Assembly (NCBI RefSeq): GCF_018130505.1
Contig: NZ_JAFCKH010000001.1
Span: forward strand, 620,001 to 684,000
DNA length: 64,000 nt
Source of the DNA: Bradyrhizobium tropiciagri
GTDB lineage: Bacteria > Pseudomonadota > Alphaproteobacteria > Rhizobiales > Xanthobacteraceae
Reading direction: 5' to 3'
The notes under the pieces were generated by a model. It was not told the origin of the DNA and did not search any database. It saw only the letters and a list, made by a program, of their open reading frames with translations. How positions within the stretch are numbered: position 1 is the first letter of the stretch; the number at the start of each line of letters is the position of its first letter. The position numbers were made by a program, and so were the translations under genes. Shown here in pieces: positions 55,379 through 64,000 of the stretch.

Positions 55379-55657
55379 ATGAATCCATCGATGAGCCACT
55401 TTTCAGCTTCAACATTTGCGGAAATGACCGACGGCAAGAACCAGGACGAACTGACCCGCCTCGCCGAGGACGCACTGCGTGCCCAGCCCGGTTGCGAGAC
55501 GGCACGCGTGCCCGTCGTCACCGCGCTGCCGCAGGCGCAGATCGGCCGCAACTGGGAGATCCCGAACGTCGTGCTCGGCGACAGCCTGATCAGCGACGTC
55601 GACCGCGCCGTGATGTCGGTGCATCGCCGGCTCGGCCGCAAGTTTCATCTCGTCTGA
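55379..55657 (+). CDS. Hypothetical small protein
   Basis: A 92-residue soluble protein with no recognised domain. The central part reads VPVVTALPQAQIGRNWEIPN, then VVLGDSLISDVDRAVMSVHR, ending in a basic helix. Its codon third positions are GC-rich as in real genes here. The start could also be the ATG at 55391. It ends 10 bases before the convergent membrane gene. Confidence 0.55.
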   Translation: MNPSMSHFSASTFAEMTDGKNQDELTRLAEDALRAQPGCETARVPVVTALPQAQIGRNWEIPNVVLGDSLISDVDRAVMSVHRRLGRKFHLV

Positions 55658-55667
55658 GACGATCCGA

Positions 55668-56288
55668 TCAACCCGCCCGTGCCGGACGTGGCGCCGGCCG
55701 CGCGGCCATGCCGATCATCCGCACCACGAACACCGCGACGAGCGGGATCAAAAACAGCGCATAGAACGGCATCTCGGGAATCCGCTTGCCGAACGAGACC
55801 ATGAACTGCACCAGCAGATAGTAGCCGCCGACAAGGTGCAGCACGCGCCAGGCACGCGGGCCCAGCATCGCCGCGGTGCGGTCGAACGAGGTCGCCGTCA
55901 GTGCAATGATGACGGCATAGCCGATGCCGCCGAAGATGAAGGAGACGGCCGAGGTCGCGGCTGCGAAGCCGGCCGGATCAAGCCACGCGAATGCTGCGAT
56001 CGCGACCGCATGGATGGCGTGCGAGGCGGCGAAGGTGACGCCGAGATAGCGGCGGTTGCGGCGCTGCCATCGCGTCCAGCCGTTCGGCCATATCTGCGCC
56101 AGCGCGGCGGCGGAGAAGGCGAGGCAGAACAACAGCAGCGAGCTGCGTGCCGTGAAGCGGATGACCATTCTCGCGCCCTCGACCTCGAACTGCCGCATCG
56201 CGGCGATCCAGATCGAAAGCCCGATCAGGGTCAGCGAGAGCAGGGCGAACAGCCGCCAGCCCTCGAACCAGTTTCGCCGTAGCGTCAT
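55668..56288 (-). CDS. Ferric-reductase-like transmembrane protein
   Basis: A 206-residue membrane protein with about six helices. Histidines spaced within helices (FAASHAIHAVAIAAFAWL, RVLHLVGGYYLLVQF) match the haem-binding pattern of the ferric reductase-like/MsrQ membrane domain, so it may carry electrons across the membrane through b-type haem. There is no cytosolic NAD(P)H domain. A TetR-type operator lies 20 bases before its start, shared in kind with the divergent tetR gene. Confidence 0.75.
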   Translation of the reverse strand: MTLRRNWFEGWRLFALLSLTLIGLSIWIAAMRQFEVEGARMVIRFTARSSLLLFCLAFSAAALAQIWPNGWTRWQRRNRRYLGVTFAASHAIHAVAIAAFAWLDPAGFAAATSAVSFIFGGIGYAVIIALTATSFDRTAAMLGPRAWRVLHLVGGYYLLVQFMVSFGKRIPEMPFYALFLIPLVAVFVVRMIGMAARPAPRPARAG

Positions 56289-56307
56289 GTCCGGCCCTCC
56301 CGTGATA

Positions 56308-56368
56308 ATGTAATCACCAGTTACATACCGAGGCCGGGTGTGGTCAATCCGTGTAATCGGCGCTTACA
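56308..56368. promoter_or_regulatory. Two matching TetR operators
   Basis: TGTAA-N7-TTACA occurs twice, at 56309-56325 (with one more A/T pair) and 56352-56368, with centres 43 bases apart (about four helical turns). The first lies 20 bases before the ferric-reductase-like gene, the second 30 bases before tetR. This fits mutual repression by the TetR protein. Confidence 0.7.
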
Positions 56369-56398
56369 TTCACAAGCGGGTGATGCTAGGGCTTCGCG

Positions 56399-57100
56399 AT
56401 GCGCCGCCCCGCCAAAAGCCCGCCGTCAGGACGCCGACCTGCCAAGCCGCGCTCGGAAGCGGCCCGCGCACAGGCGGCAAGGCCTTATCACCATGGCGAC
56501 CTCCGCCGCGTTCTGATCGAGGCCGCGATGCAGTTGGTCGGCGAGGGCGGGCCGGAGGCGGTCAGTGTCCGCGAGGCCGCCCGTCGCGCCGGGGTCTCGC
56601 CGGGGGCGCCGTTTCGGCATTTCCCGAGCCGGGACGCCCTGATGAACGCGGTGGCCGAGGAGGCGCAGCGCCGCTTCCGCGCCGAGATCGAGGCGGCGCT
56701 CGCCCTAGCGCCCGCCGGCGATCCGCTGGGCCGCTTCCGCAGCCTCGGCATCGCCTATCTGCGATGGGCGATGCAGAACCCGACCCATTTCGAGATCATC
56801 TCCAGCCGCCGCTTCTTCGACCACGACCGCTCGGCCGGCGTCTCCAGCGACAATGCCGAGCTGATCGGCCTGACCGAGCGCACGCTGGCGGATGCGTTCG
56901 CGGCCGGCCAACTCGCGGCGGCCGACCTGAAGCAGATCCAGATCGCCGGCCGCGCGCTGGTCTACGGTTTTGCGCGGATGCACATCGATGGGCATCTGCC
57001 GCGCTGGGGCGTCGCGGAGGTGGAAGCTGAGGCGATGGCGGCAGCGATTGTCGACCTCTTCATCGCCGGCATCGCGCGCCCGGCACGGCCTGCTGCGTAA
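56399..57100 (+). CDS. TetR-family regulator
   Basis: A 233-residue regulator. A basic, Pro/Arg-rich N-terminal extension (about 1-30) precedes the HTH (about 35-85: PEAVSVREAARRAGVSPGAP, then FRHFPSRDALMNAVAE). A WHG-type C-terminal ligand domain follows (FRSLGIAYLRWAMQNPTHFE). It is divergent from the ferric-reductase-like gene, with two matching operators between them. The ligand is unknown. Confidence 0.88.
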   Translation: MRRPAKSPPSGRRPAKPRSEAARAQAARPYHHGDLRRVLIEAAMQLVGEGGPEAVSVREAARRAGVSPGAPFRHFPSRDALMNAVAEEAQRRFRAEIEAALALAPAGDPLGRFRSLGIAYLRWAMQNPTHFEIISSRRFFDHDRSAGVSSDNAELIGLTERTLADAFAAGQLAAADLKQIQIAGRALVYGFARMHIDGHLPRWGVAEVEAEAMAAAIVDLFIAGIARPARPAA

Positions 57101-57278
57101 GGTTAAGGCACGAGTGCCGGCCGCTGCGCAGGGCTTGCCTTGGCAAATTCATTGCCCATTCATGACGATTCAATTACGATTTTGTGACATGGCGCGGATA
57201 CCGGCCGCGCCGGCGTGCCTCCTGGCCGTTGCCAGCCAAGGCGATTGCATTGCGCCGGGTTTGTATTGCGTCCCGCCC

Positions 57279-58991
57279 ATGGCGCCCGCGCCCCAGCAAA
57301 ACTCCTCCGTTGCCGCGCTGGCGGGCAGCCTCGCCGCGATCGGCATCTGGCGATTGATGGCAGTGGCCGTGCCGCATCTCGGTGCGCTGATCGTGATGCT
57401 GCGGACCGAGACCGATTTCGGCTCGCGGATCTGCTTCCTGCTGACCTGGGGCATCATGAACTTCCTGTTCATCGCCCTGCTGCGCCGGCCGGCACTGTCG
57501 AGCGCGCTGTCGCTGACGGTAGTCGTGCTGGTGGTGCTGCTGTCGCGCTTCAAGCACGACGTGGTGCAGATGACCGCGAACTTCGTCGACCTGATGGTGA
57601 TCGACCGCGACACCGCGTCCTTCCTGCTCACGATCTTCCCGAACCTGCGCTGGTCGATCATCGGCGCCGGCCTCGTCACGCTGCCGCTGATGTACGCGCT
57701 GTGGTGGCTCGATCCGTTCCGCATCCGCCGCCTGCCGGCCGCGGCGGGCTGCCTCGCCTGCGCGGCGGCGCTGTCGGCCTATTCCTTCGCATGGCCGGAT
57801 GAGGCCTGGCGCGGCTATTACGACGACGGCTATTTGTCGAAATTCGCGCGCTCCGGCGTGACCGCGGTGTCGGATTTCGTCGCCTACGGTTTCATGGAAT
57901 CGGATCGCAGCTCGAACGAGCAGCTGAAAGTGCCGCTGGTCGATGCCTGCCATCCAACCGGCCGGCGGCCGAACATCATCATGATCCATGATGAATCCAG
58001 CTTCGACATCCGCGCCGCCGCCGGCGTCAAGGTGCCGGCCGGCTATGGCAGCCAGTTCAAGTCCTATGACGGCGTCGCGCGCAAATTCTTGGCCGAGAGC
58101 AATGGCGGGCCGAGCTGGTTCACCGAGTACAACGTGCTCGCCGGGCTGTCGTCGCGCTCGTTCGGCCGCTTCGCCTATTTCGTCACCCGCATCGCGTCTG
58201 GACGGGTCGAGCGCGGCCTGCCGCTGTCGCTGCGCCGCTGCGGCTACGAGACGCTGTCGCTCTATCCGGCATTTGGCGGCTTCATGAGCGCGCGCAGCTT
58301 CCAGGCCACGACCGGCATCCAGCAGTTCTACGACGCGCACGACATGCACGCCAAGGACGTCGAGCCCGACAGCTTCTTCTACGACAAGGCGCTGAAGCTG
58401 ATGGCGGAGCAGAAGACGCCGGGCACGCCGCTGTTCGCCTTCGTCTATCTCGCCGCCAACCATTTCCCCTGGGAGACGAAATTCCGGCCCGACCTGTTGC
58501 CGTCGTGGAAACGGCCGGGCAACCAGCCTGCAATCGACGAGTATCTGCGCCGGCAGGCGATGAGCGCGAGCGATTATGCCGGCTTCGTCGCGGCGCTGAA
58601 GAAGAAGTTTCCGGCGCAGCCGTTCCTGATCGTGCGCTACGGCGATCATCAGCCGGAATTCTCGCCGCAACTGCTCGACCCGCAGCTCGACGAGGCCGGC
58701 ATCGGCAAGAAGCTGATGGACTACGATCCGCGCTACTACGCGACATACTACGCGATCGACGCCGTCAACTTCGAGCCGGTCAAGAGCCCCGCGGTGATGG
58801 ACACGATCGACGCGGCCTATCTGCCGCTGGTGATCCAGGAAGCCGCCGGCATTCCGCTCGATCCGTCGTTCGAGGAGCAGAAGGCGATCATGCTCCGCTG
58901 CGGCGGCAAATTCTATTCCTGCCAGGACGGCGCCGAGGCGCGCCGCTTCAACCGCATGCTGATCGACGCGGGATTGATCAAGGGACTTTGA
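57279..58991 (+). CDS. LTA-synthase-like membrane sulfatase
   Basis: A 570-residue membrane phospho- or sulfotransferase-type enzyme. Five N-terminal helices (about 15-180) are followed by an alkaline phosphatase-like domain: PNIIMIHDESSFDI holds the first metal site, and FLIVRYGDHQPEF the C-terminal Asp-His pair. The family (LtaS/OpgB) transfers glycerolphosphate or phosphoethanolamine to envelope glycans. The usual catalytic Thr is Ser here (DESS). No ribosome site decides the start; ATGs at 57162 and 57189 are possible but add unconvincing sequence. Confidence 0.8.
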   Translation: MAPAPQQNSSVAALAGSLAAIGIWRLMAVAVPHLGALIVMLRTETDFGSRICFLLTWGIMNFLFIALLRRPALSSALSLTVVVLVVLLSRFKHDVVQMTANFVDLMVIDRDTASFLLTIFPNLRWSIIGAGLVTLPLMYALWWLDPFRIRRLPAAAGCLACAAALSAYSFAWPDEAWRGYYDDGYLSKFARSGVTAVSDFVAYGFMESDRSSNEQLKVPLVDACHPTGRRPNIIMIHDESSFDIRAAAGVKVPAGYGSQFKSYDGVARKFLAESNGGPSWFTEYNVLAGLSSRSFGRFAYFVTRIASGRVERGLPLSLRRCGYETLSLYPAFGGFMSARSFQATTGIQQFYDAHDMHAKDVEPDSFFYDKALKLMAEQKTPGTPLFAFVYLAANHFPWETKFRPDLLPSWKRPGNQPAIDEYLRRQAMSASDYAGFVAALKKKFPAQPFLIVRYGDHQPEFSPQLLDPQLDEAGIGKKLMDYDPRYYATYYAIDAVNFEPVKSPAVMDTIDAAYLPLVIQEAAGIPLDPSFEEQKAIMLRCGGKFYSCQDGAEARRFNRMLIDAGLIKGL

Positions 58992-59002
58992 GGATCCGAT
59001 CT

Positions 59003-59089
59003 GTAGGATGGGTAGAGCGCAGCGAAACCCATCACGCCTCGAACAGCTCGCCGGGTATGATGGGTTTCGCTGCGCTCTACCCATCCTAC
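59003..59089. repeat. Inverted repeat with perfect 32-base arms
   Basis: Arms at 59003-59034 (starting GTAGGATGGGTAGAGCGCAG) and 59058-59089 are perfect reverse complements around a 23-base loop. It fills the gap between the convergent ends of the sulfatase-like and osmoprotectant genes and could terminate both. Perfect arms indicate a recent insertion or selection for pairing. Confidence 0.85.
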
Positions 59090-59090
59090 G

Positions 59091-60643
59091 CTATCTCCCG
59101 ACCTTCTCCCACAGCCACCTCGCTACCGCGTCCGGCGATGACGACGCATCGTTGCCCGACGCGCGCAAATTTGCCTCGCGCATGGCGGCGATGTCGATCT
59201 TGCCGAGCAGCGGACGTAGCGCGGTCTTCAGCGCCTCGTCGTCGTGCCGCTTCGGCGACAGCAGCACGATCGCGTCATAGGGCGGGATCGCGTGCTTGTT
59301 GTCCTCGAGCACGACGAGGTCGTATTTCGCGATCAGCCCGTCACTGGTGTAGCCCGCGATGACGTCGACCTCGCCGGAGGCGACCGCGGCATACATGAAA
59401 TCCGGCTGCATCTGCCGCTGGGCGCGGAACGACAGCCCGTAGGTCTTCTGGACGCCGGCCCATTCCGGCCGCGAGAAGAACTCATAGTCACCGGCGATCG
59501 ACATGGTCGGCGCGCGCGACACCAGATCGGCGATCGTATGGATCCCGAGCTCCTCGGCGCGCTTTCGCGGCATCACCAGCGCATAGGCGTTTTCGAAGCC
59601 GAGCTCACCGAGCAGGTCGATGTTCTGCTGCGCCAGCCGGGTCTTCAGCTCGCCGAGCAGTTCCGCGCGCGGCCTGATGTCGGTGCGATGAAACTGGTTG
59701 GCCCATAATGTGCCGGAGTAGTCGACATAGACGTCGATGTCGCCACTGGCGAGCGCCTCGTAGATCACGCTGGAGCCGAGGCCTGCGCGCGTCGTGGCCG
59801 GCAGTCCGGCGGCTTGCAGACGCTGCGCCAGCAGCGCCGACAGCACGTATTGCTCGGCGAAGGTCTTCGCACCGACGACGTAGCGGGCGTGTGAGCGCCC
59901 GAGCGCGGGGACCAGCGTCGCCGCGATCAGCGCCGCGATGCCGAGCCCGCCGAGCGCGGTGCGCAGACGGCTGCGGCTGCGCAGGCCGTTCTCGATCAGC
60001 GCCAGCAGCTGGTCGACAACGAGCGCGAGCACCGCGGCTGCGATACAGCCGAACAGCACGAACACCCAGTTCTGGGTCTGCAGCCCTGCGAAGATGTAGT
60101 TGCCGAGGCTGGTCTGGCCGATCGGCGTCGACAGCGTCGCGGTGCCGATCACCCACACCGCCGCGGTGCGGATGCCCGCCATCATCACCGGCAGCGCCAG
60201 CGGCAGCTCGACCATGGTGAGCGATTGCCGCGGCGTCATGCCGACGCCTTGCGCCGCCTCCAATACTCCGGGATCGACGCCCGACAGGCCGGTGATGGTG
60301 TTGCGCAGCACCGGCAGCATCGAATACAGCGCAAGCGCCAGCACCGCCGGCAGGAAGCCGAAGGCGGAGAAGCTGACGCCGAACCAGGCGGCGGTCAGCG
60401 CGGCGAGCGCCAGCAGCAGCGGATAGAACAGCGCCAGCAGTGCGAGCCCCGGCACGGTCTGCACGATGCTGGCGAGCCCGAGCAGCGCGCCGCGCAGCAC
60501 CGGCCGGTTGCGCGAGATGATTGCGAGCGGCAGGCTGACCGCAAGCCCGAGCGCCAGCGCGGCAACGCTGACGCGCACGTGATTGCCGAGATAGTCGGGC
60601 AGATGCCCGAGCGCCTCGCTCCAGCGCGGATCGGTGGCAAGGC

Positions 60644-60647
<4 letters not shown>
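59091..60647 (-). CDS. Osmoprotectant ABC permease fused to binding protein
   Basis: A 518-residue fusion. Residues about 1-215 are a ProW/OpuCB-type permease with six helices (FGFLPAVLALALYSMLPVLR, GVLEAAQGVGMTPRQSL). Residues about 245-518 are an OpuAC/YehZ-type substrate receptor that stays tethered in the periplasm (VVGAKTFAEQYVLSALLAQR, ALASGDIDVYVDYSGT). It imports betaine, choline or similar compounds. The ATPase gene overlaps its start by 4 bases. Tethered receptors are known in this family. Confidence 0.9.
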
Positions 60648-61432
<785 letters not shown>

Positions 61433-61599
61433 TCCAGGGCGACCTCGGGTCTCACCATCGCGGGCGACAGTGATAGCCCATAAAATGGACTTTGACTTGA
61501 GCCGCGGCGCTAGCGCCAACGGTTGGGGTCGCCTGCGGTTCCTTGATCCGAGCGATGCCTAACGCGAATCAAACCCCTTGCGCAAAACCTGTGAGCGCA

Positions 61600-61815
61600 T
61601 CACACTTCGTTTTTGGGCACGTATTTGCCCATGATGCATTTGTAGCTGCGCAAGCGCCAATCGTGATACGGCCCTTTGGCCAGCCAGTCGGCGATACCGA
61701 TCTGCGCATTCACTGCGCAGGCGCCCATGGTGATGCCGGACAGGTCACTGGTTGTGACGACCTTTTCCATGCAGAGTTGAGCATTGCAGAGGATAGCGAC
61801 GAGTGTAACGAGCAT
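61600..61815 (-). CDS. Small secreted cysteine-containing protein
   Basis: A 71-residue protein with a short signal-peptide-like start (LVTLVAILCNAQLC). The mature part has CAVNAQIGIADWLAKGPYHD and ends YKCIMGKYVPKNEV. I cannot name the family. The spacing of the cysteines would allow one disulfide in the periplasm. It stands alone, 167 bases from the ABC ATPase gene. Confidence 0.6.
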   Translation of the reverse strand: MLVTLVAILCNAQLCMEKVVTTSDLSGITMGACAVNAQIGIADWLAKGPYHDWRLRSYKCIMGKYVPKNEV

Positions 61816-62070
61816 GATGAGCCTTATCGGTGGAGTAACGCGGTCTGACGCGATTTCTGAACCGGCACCTTCTGACCAATCTCATGCAGGGTTCATGCCA
61901 CGATCGGTGTGGGCGGCGTCACGGCAGACCAGCCCGGGAAAGTACGGCCCGGTGCAAAGCCGCATGGCGCGGCGCGTAGCCGCGCGCAAGAGTATGCGCT
62001 ATACTCCGTACCCAACTACGACGCGAGATCGAAGCCAGTGAGGGACGTTGCGCGGTCGGGGGCAGCATCG

Positions 62071-62907
62071 ATGATGACGTTACCTGAGTTGGCGGCAGGA
62101 GCTTTGGAGAAGTTTCTCGCCACGTGGGTCAGCCGCACATTCGGATCCTCGCAAGCCCGCTTCGGCGAGCTTCTCCCGGCGGCGGCACGCATCGCGCTCG
62201 AATGCATCGGCAACAGCGATGCGCTCTACCACAATGTCGAGCACACGATGCTGGTGACGCTCGCCGGCCACGACATCATCCGCGGCCGCGCGTTGCACAC
62301 TCACGTCACCGCCGAGGACTACACGCATACGATCATCGCCTGCCTGACCCACGACATCGGCTATGTGCGCGGCCTGTTGAAGGGCGACGGACCGGACGGC
62401 TATGTCGTCGATGCAACCGGACGCAAGGTGGTGCTGCCGCGCGGCTCCTCCGATGCCGGTCTGATGCCCTATCATGTCGACCGCTCGAAGCTGTATGTGC
62501 TCGACAGGCTCGAGGCCGTGCTTCCGATCGACCGCGAGCGGGTCGCGCGCAATATCGAGGGCACGCGGTTTCCGGCGCCGGAAGGCCAGGAATATGACGA
62601 CGAGGCGGCGATCGTTCGCGCCGCGGATTTCATCGGACAGCTCGGCGATCCCAATTACATCCGCAAGGCCAATGCGCTCTATCACGAGTTCGAGGAGGTC
62701 GGCATCAACCGCCAGCTCGGCTATGAATCGCCGGCCGATATCGTCGATCGTTATCCGCAATTCTACTGGAACATGGTGGCGCCGCACATCCAGGGCGCCA
62801 TCAGCTGTCTCAACATGACGGCGAGCGGCCGGCAGTGGATCGCGAACCTCTACAGCAACGTCTTCCGCGCCGAACGTGAAGTTACGCTGTCCGGGCCGCA
62901 GATCTGA
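62071..62907 (+). CDS. HD-domain metal-dependent phosphohydrolase
   Basis: A 278-residue protein with the HD-superfamily residues YHNVEHTMLV and the HD pair in CLTHDIGYVRG, spaced as in PDEase/HD phosphohydrolases. These hydrolyse nucleotides or cyclic (di)nucleotides. There is no partner domain such as GGDEF. Two ATG codons in tandem (62071, 62074) start the conserved part; sequence further upstream in frame looks non-coding. The 255-base gap before it holds an isolated TATACT but no clear promoter. Confidence 0.8.
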   Translation: MMTLPELAAGALEKFLATWVSRTFGSSQARFGELLPAAARIALECIGNSDALYHNVEHTMLVTLAGHDIIRGRALHTHVTAEDYTHTIIACLTHDIGYVRGLLKGDGPDGYVVDATGRKVVLPRGSSDAGLMPYHVDRSKLYVLDRLEAVLPIDRERVARNIEGTRFPAPEGQEYDDEAAIVRAADFIGQLGDPNYIRKANALYHEFEEVGINRQLGYESPADIVDRYPQFYWNMVAPHIQGAISCLNMTASGRQWIANLYSNVFRAEREVTLSGPQI

Positions 62908-63016
62908 CGACGCCGAGGGCGTGCGGTTTCCGGAAGGCCCGGAACGGCTTCCCGGCGCGGCAATTTAAGCCCGCTTCGGCGATTGCGCTGGCGCCTCAAA
63001 TCGGCGATTTTGGGCC

Positions 63017-63721
63017 ATGCGTTTGGCTCTCGACCGACTTCCCAATCGATCCGGCATTGCGTCCCGCCTCGCGCGGGTGCTTGCGGCCACAATCGCCTGC
63101 TGGCCTGCGCTCGCCGGTGCCGGCCCGGTCTACGATGTCGATATGTACGCGTTGATGTCCGGCACCTGCCGCAACGTCAACGTCGCCGGCCGAAGCTTTA
63201 CCTGCAAGGCGGTTGCCTACTTCCACACCCAGCGCGGCCGTTCCGAGTTCACCGTCGTTCTCGATGATCCCGCCGACAACAGCCACATCATCTCGTTCTC
63301 CGGCGAGAGCGTCGGCAAGACCCAGGACAATCTGTTCGAGCTTGCGGTCGACCGCATGCTGCTGAAGTCCAAGGATCGCCCGCGGGTCGATGGGCTGCCG
63401 TCGCCGCAGGTCGAAATGTCGACGGGCTCGTGCCGGCAGATCGGAAGCTTCGTGACGCGGCAGGTGTCGAGCGTCAGCTGCGCCGCCACCGACCAGAACG
63501 GCAGGAAGTACGAGCTGAGCTTCGAGTCCGACGGCTCGCCGATGACGCTGCGCAAGTTGCGCCAGGCCACGCTGCCGACCGACCGGCAGCGGGCGCGCCA
63601 GATCGCGCAGCTCGAATGCCGCCTCAAGGCCCGTGCCGCGCAGATCCTGCCGCGCGATACGCCGGCCTTCGTGATCCGCTGCCTCGGTGAGGACGACGGC
63701 AAGCCCGCGGGCGACCAATAG
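63017..63721 (+). CDS. Hypothetical secreted protein
   Basis: A 234-residue protein with a signal peptide (hydrophobic ARVLAATIACWPALAGA, cleavage before GPVYDV) and several cysteines (MSGTCRNVNVAGRSFTCKAV, STGSCRQIG, QVSSVSCAATD). The mature part looks beta-rich with a basic C-terminal helix. I recognise no family. It precedes the DUF3551 gene by 34 bases, so both may share a transcript. Confidence 0.65.
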   Translation: MRLALDRLPNRSGIASRLARVLAATIACWPALAGAGPVYDVDMYALMSGTCRNVNVAGRSFTCKAVAYFHTQRGRSEFTVVLDDPADNSHIISFSGESVGKTQDNLFELAVDRMLLKSKDRPRVDGLPSPQVEMSTGSCRQIGSFVTRQVSSVSCAATDQNGRKYELSFESDGSPMTLRKLRQATLPTDRQRARQIAQLECRLKARAAQILPRDTPAFVIRCLGEDDGKPAGDQ

Positions 63722-63755
63722 CCGCGCACCGCAGCACTTGAACAAGGAGATTTCG

Positions 63756-64000
63756 ATGCGCCCAGCATTCTTCGCGATCGCCGCGCTCGGCATGCTCGTC
63801 AGCGGACCTGCAGCCGCGCAGGCCTATGATCCGAACTATCCCGTCTGCTTGCAGCTCTATGGCGGCCGGCTGACCGCGGAATACATCGATTGCAGCTACA
63901 CATCGATTCCGCAGTGCCAGGCGACGGCCTCGGGGCGACCGGCGACTTGTATCGTCAATCCGTTCTACGCAGGCCCGAAGAAGCCGCCGAAAAGCCGCAG
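63756..64000 (+). CDS. DUF3551 family secreted protein (runs off right edge)
   Basis: The first 81 codons of a gene cut by the window end. A signal peptide (AFFAIAALGMLVSGPAAAQA) is followed by YPVCLQLYGG and IDCSYTSIPQCQATASGRPA, the core of DUF3551, a short cysteine-rich family abundant in Bradyrhizobium. AAGGAGA lies 6 bases before the ATG. Most of the family is about 90-100 residues, so little is probably missing. Confidence 0.85.
   Translation, partial: MRPAFFAIAALGMLVSGPAAAQAYDPNYPVCLQLYGGRLTAEYIDCSYTSIPQCQATASGRPATCIVNPFYAGPKKPPKSR

Overview
The window is 64 kb of GC-rich, densely coding chromosomal DNA from an alphaproteobacterium, most probably Bradyrhizobium or a close relative in the same family (Rhodopseudomonas, Afipia). 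The evidence is a circularly permuted two-piece tmRNA gene with the tag ANDNFAPVAQAA, a DUF3551 gene, a GH17-type membrane glucan synthase, many TRAP, TTT and ABC uptake systems, and six long inverted intergenic repeats of kinds common in this group. I see no ribosomal RNA, convincing tRNA, CRISPR array, transposase or integrase.

Layout. 1-6.8 kb: a cut-off hotdog thioesterase, an FAD-linked D-lactate/glycolate-type dehydrogenase, an unknown small protein, a GH17 glucan synthase, a SulP anion transporter and a CcdA-type protein. 6.8-16.4 kb: an uptake region made of a GntR/FadR regulator divergent from a TRAP transporter (DctP plus a fused DctQM), a 2-hydroxyacid dehydrogenase, and a complete branched-chain-amino-acid-type ABC operon in which LivM and LivG are fused. 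16.5-21.2 kb: a possible sigma-54 promoter ahead of a zinc-ribbon/class III cyclase/ATPase/TPR giant, followed by a small HExxH metallopeptidase and a lysine-rich orphan protein. 21.4-28.5 kb: an MFS carrier, a TetR-P450 divergon with a perfect operator, and an AsmA protein. 28.7-32.1 kb: fumC, DUF4169, a ribbon-helix-helix protein, sspB and tmRNA, all on the minus strand; SspB is the adaptor for tmRNA-tagged proteins. 32.2-36.6 kb: a split chromate transporter and a tripartite tricarboxylate transporter.

36.7-51.9 kb is the housekeeping core: thyA-GNAT-folA, hflK-hflC-DUF2065-degP (membrane and periplasmic protein quality control), serB divergent from miaA, and the branched-chain amino acid block: a leader peptide with attenuator, ilvI, a threonine-dehydratase-like gene, ilvH, a methyltransferase, two exporter-type permeases and ilvC.

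51.9-64 kb: a thermolysin-family (M4) protease gene lies between the intact ilvC 3' end and a decayed second copy of that end, which makes the segment look like a small integrated element. After it come DUF2336, a ferric-reductase-like membrane protein divergent from a TetR regulator with two matching operators, an LTA-synthase-like sulfatase, an osmoprotectant ABC system with fused permease and binding protein, an HD-domain protein and several small secreted proteins.

The three items most worth following up are the M4 gene bounded by the ilvC 3' duplication, the cyclase/metallopeptidase/lysine-rich gene trio, and the ilv attenuator, where the promoter position fixes the leader start. All functions are read from motifs and family knowledge; no database search was run.
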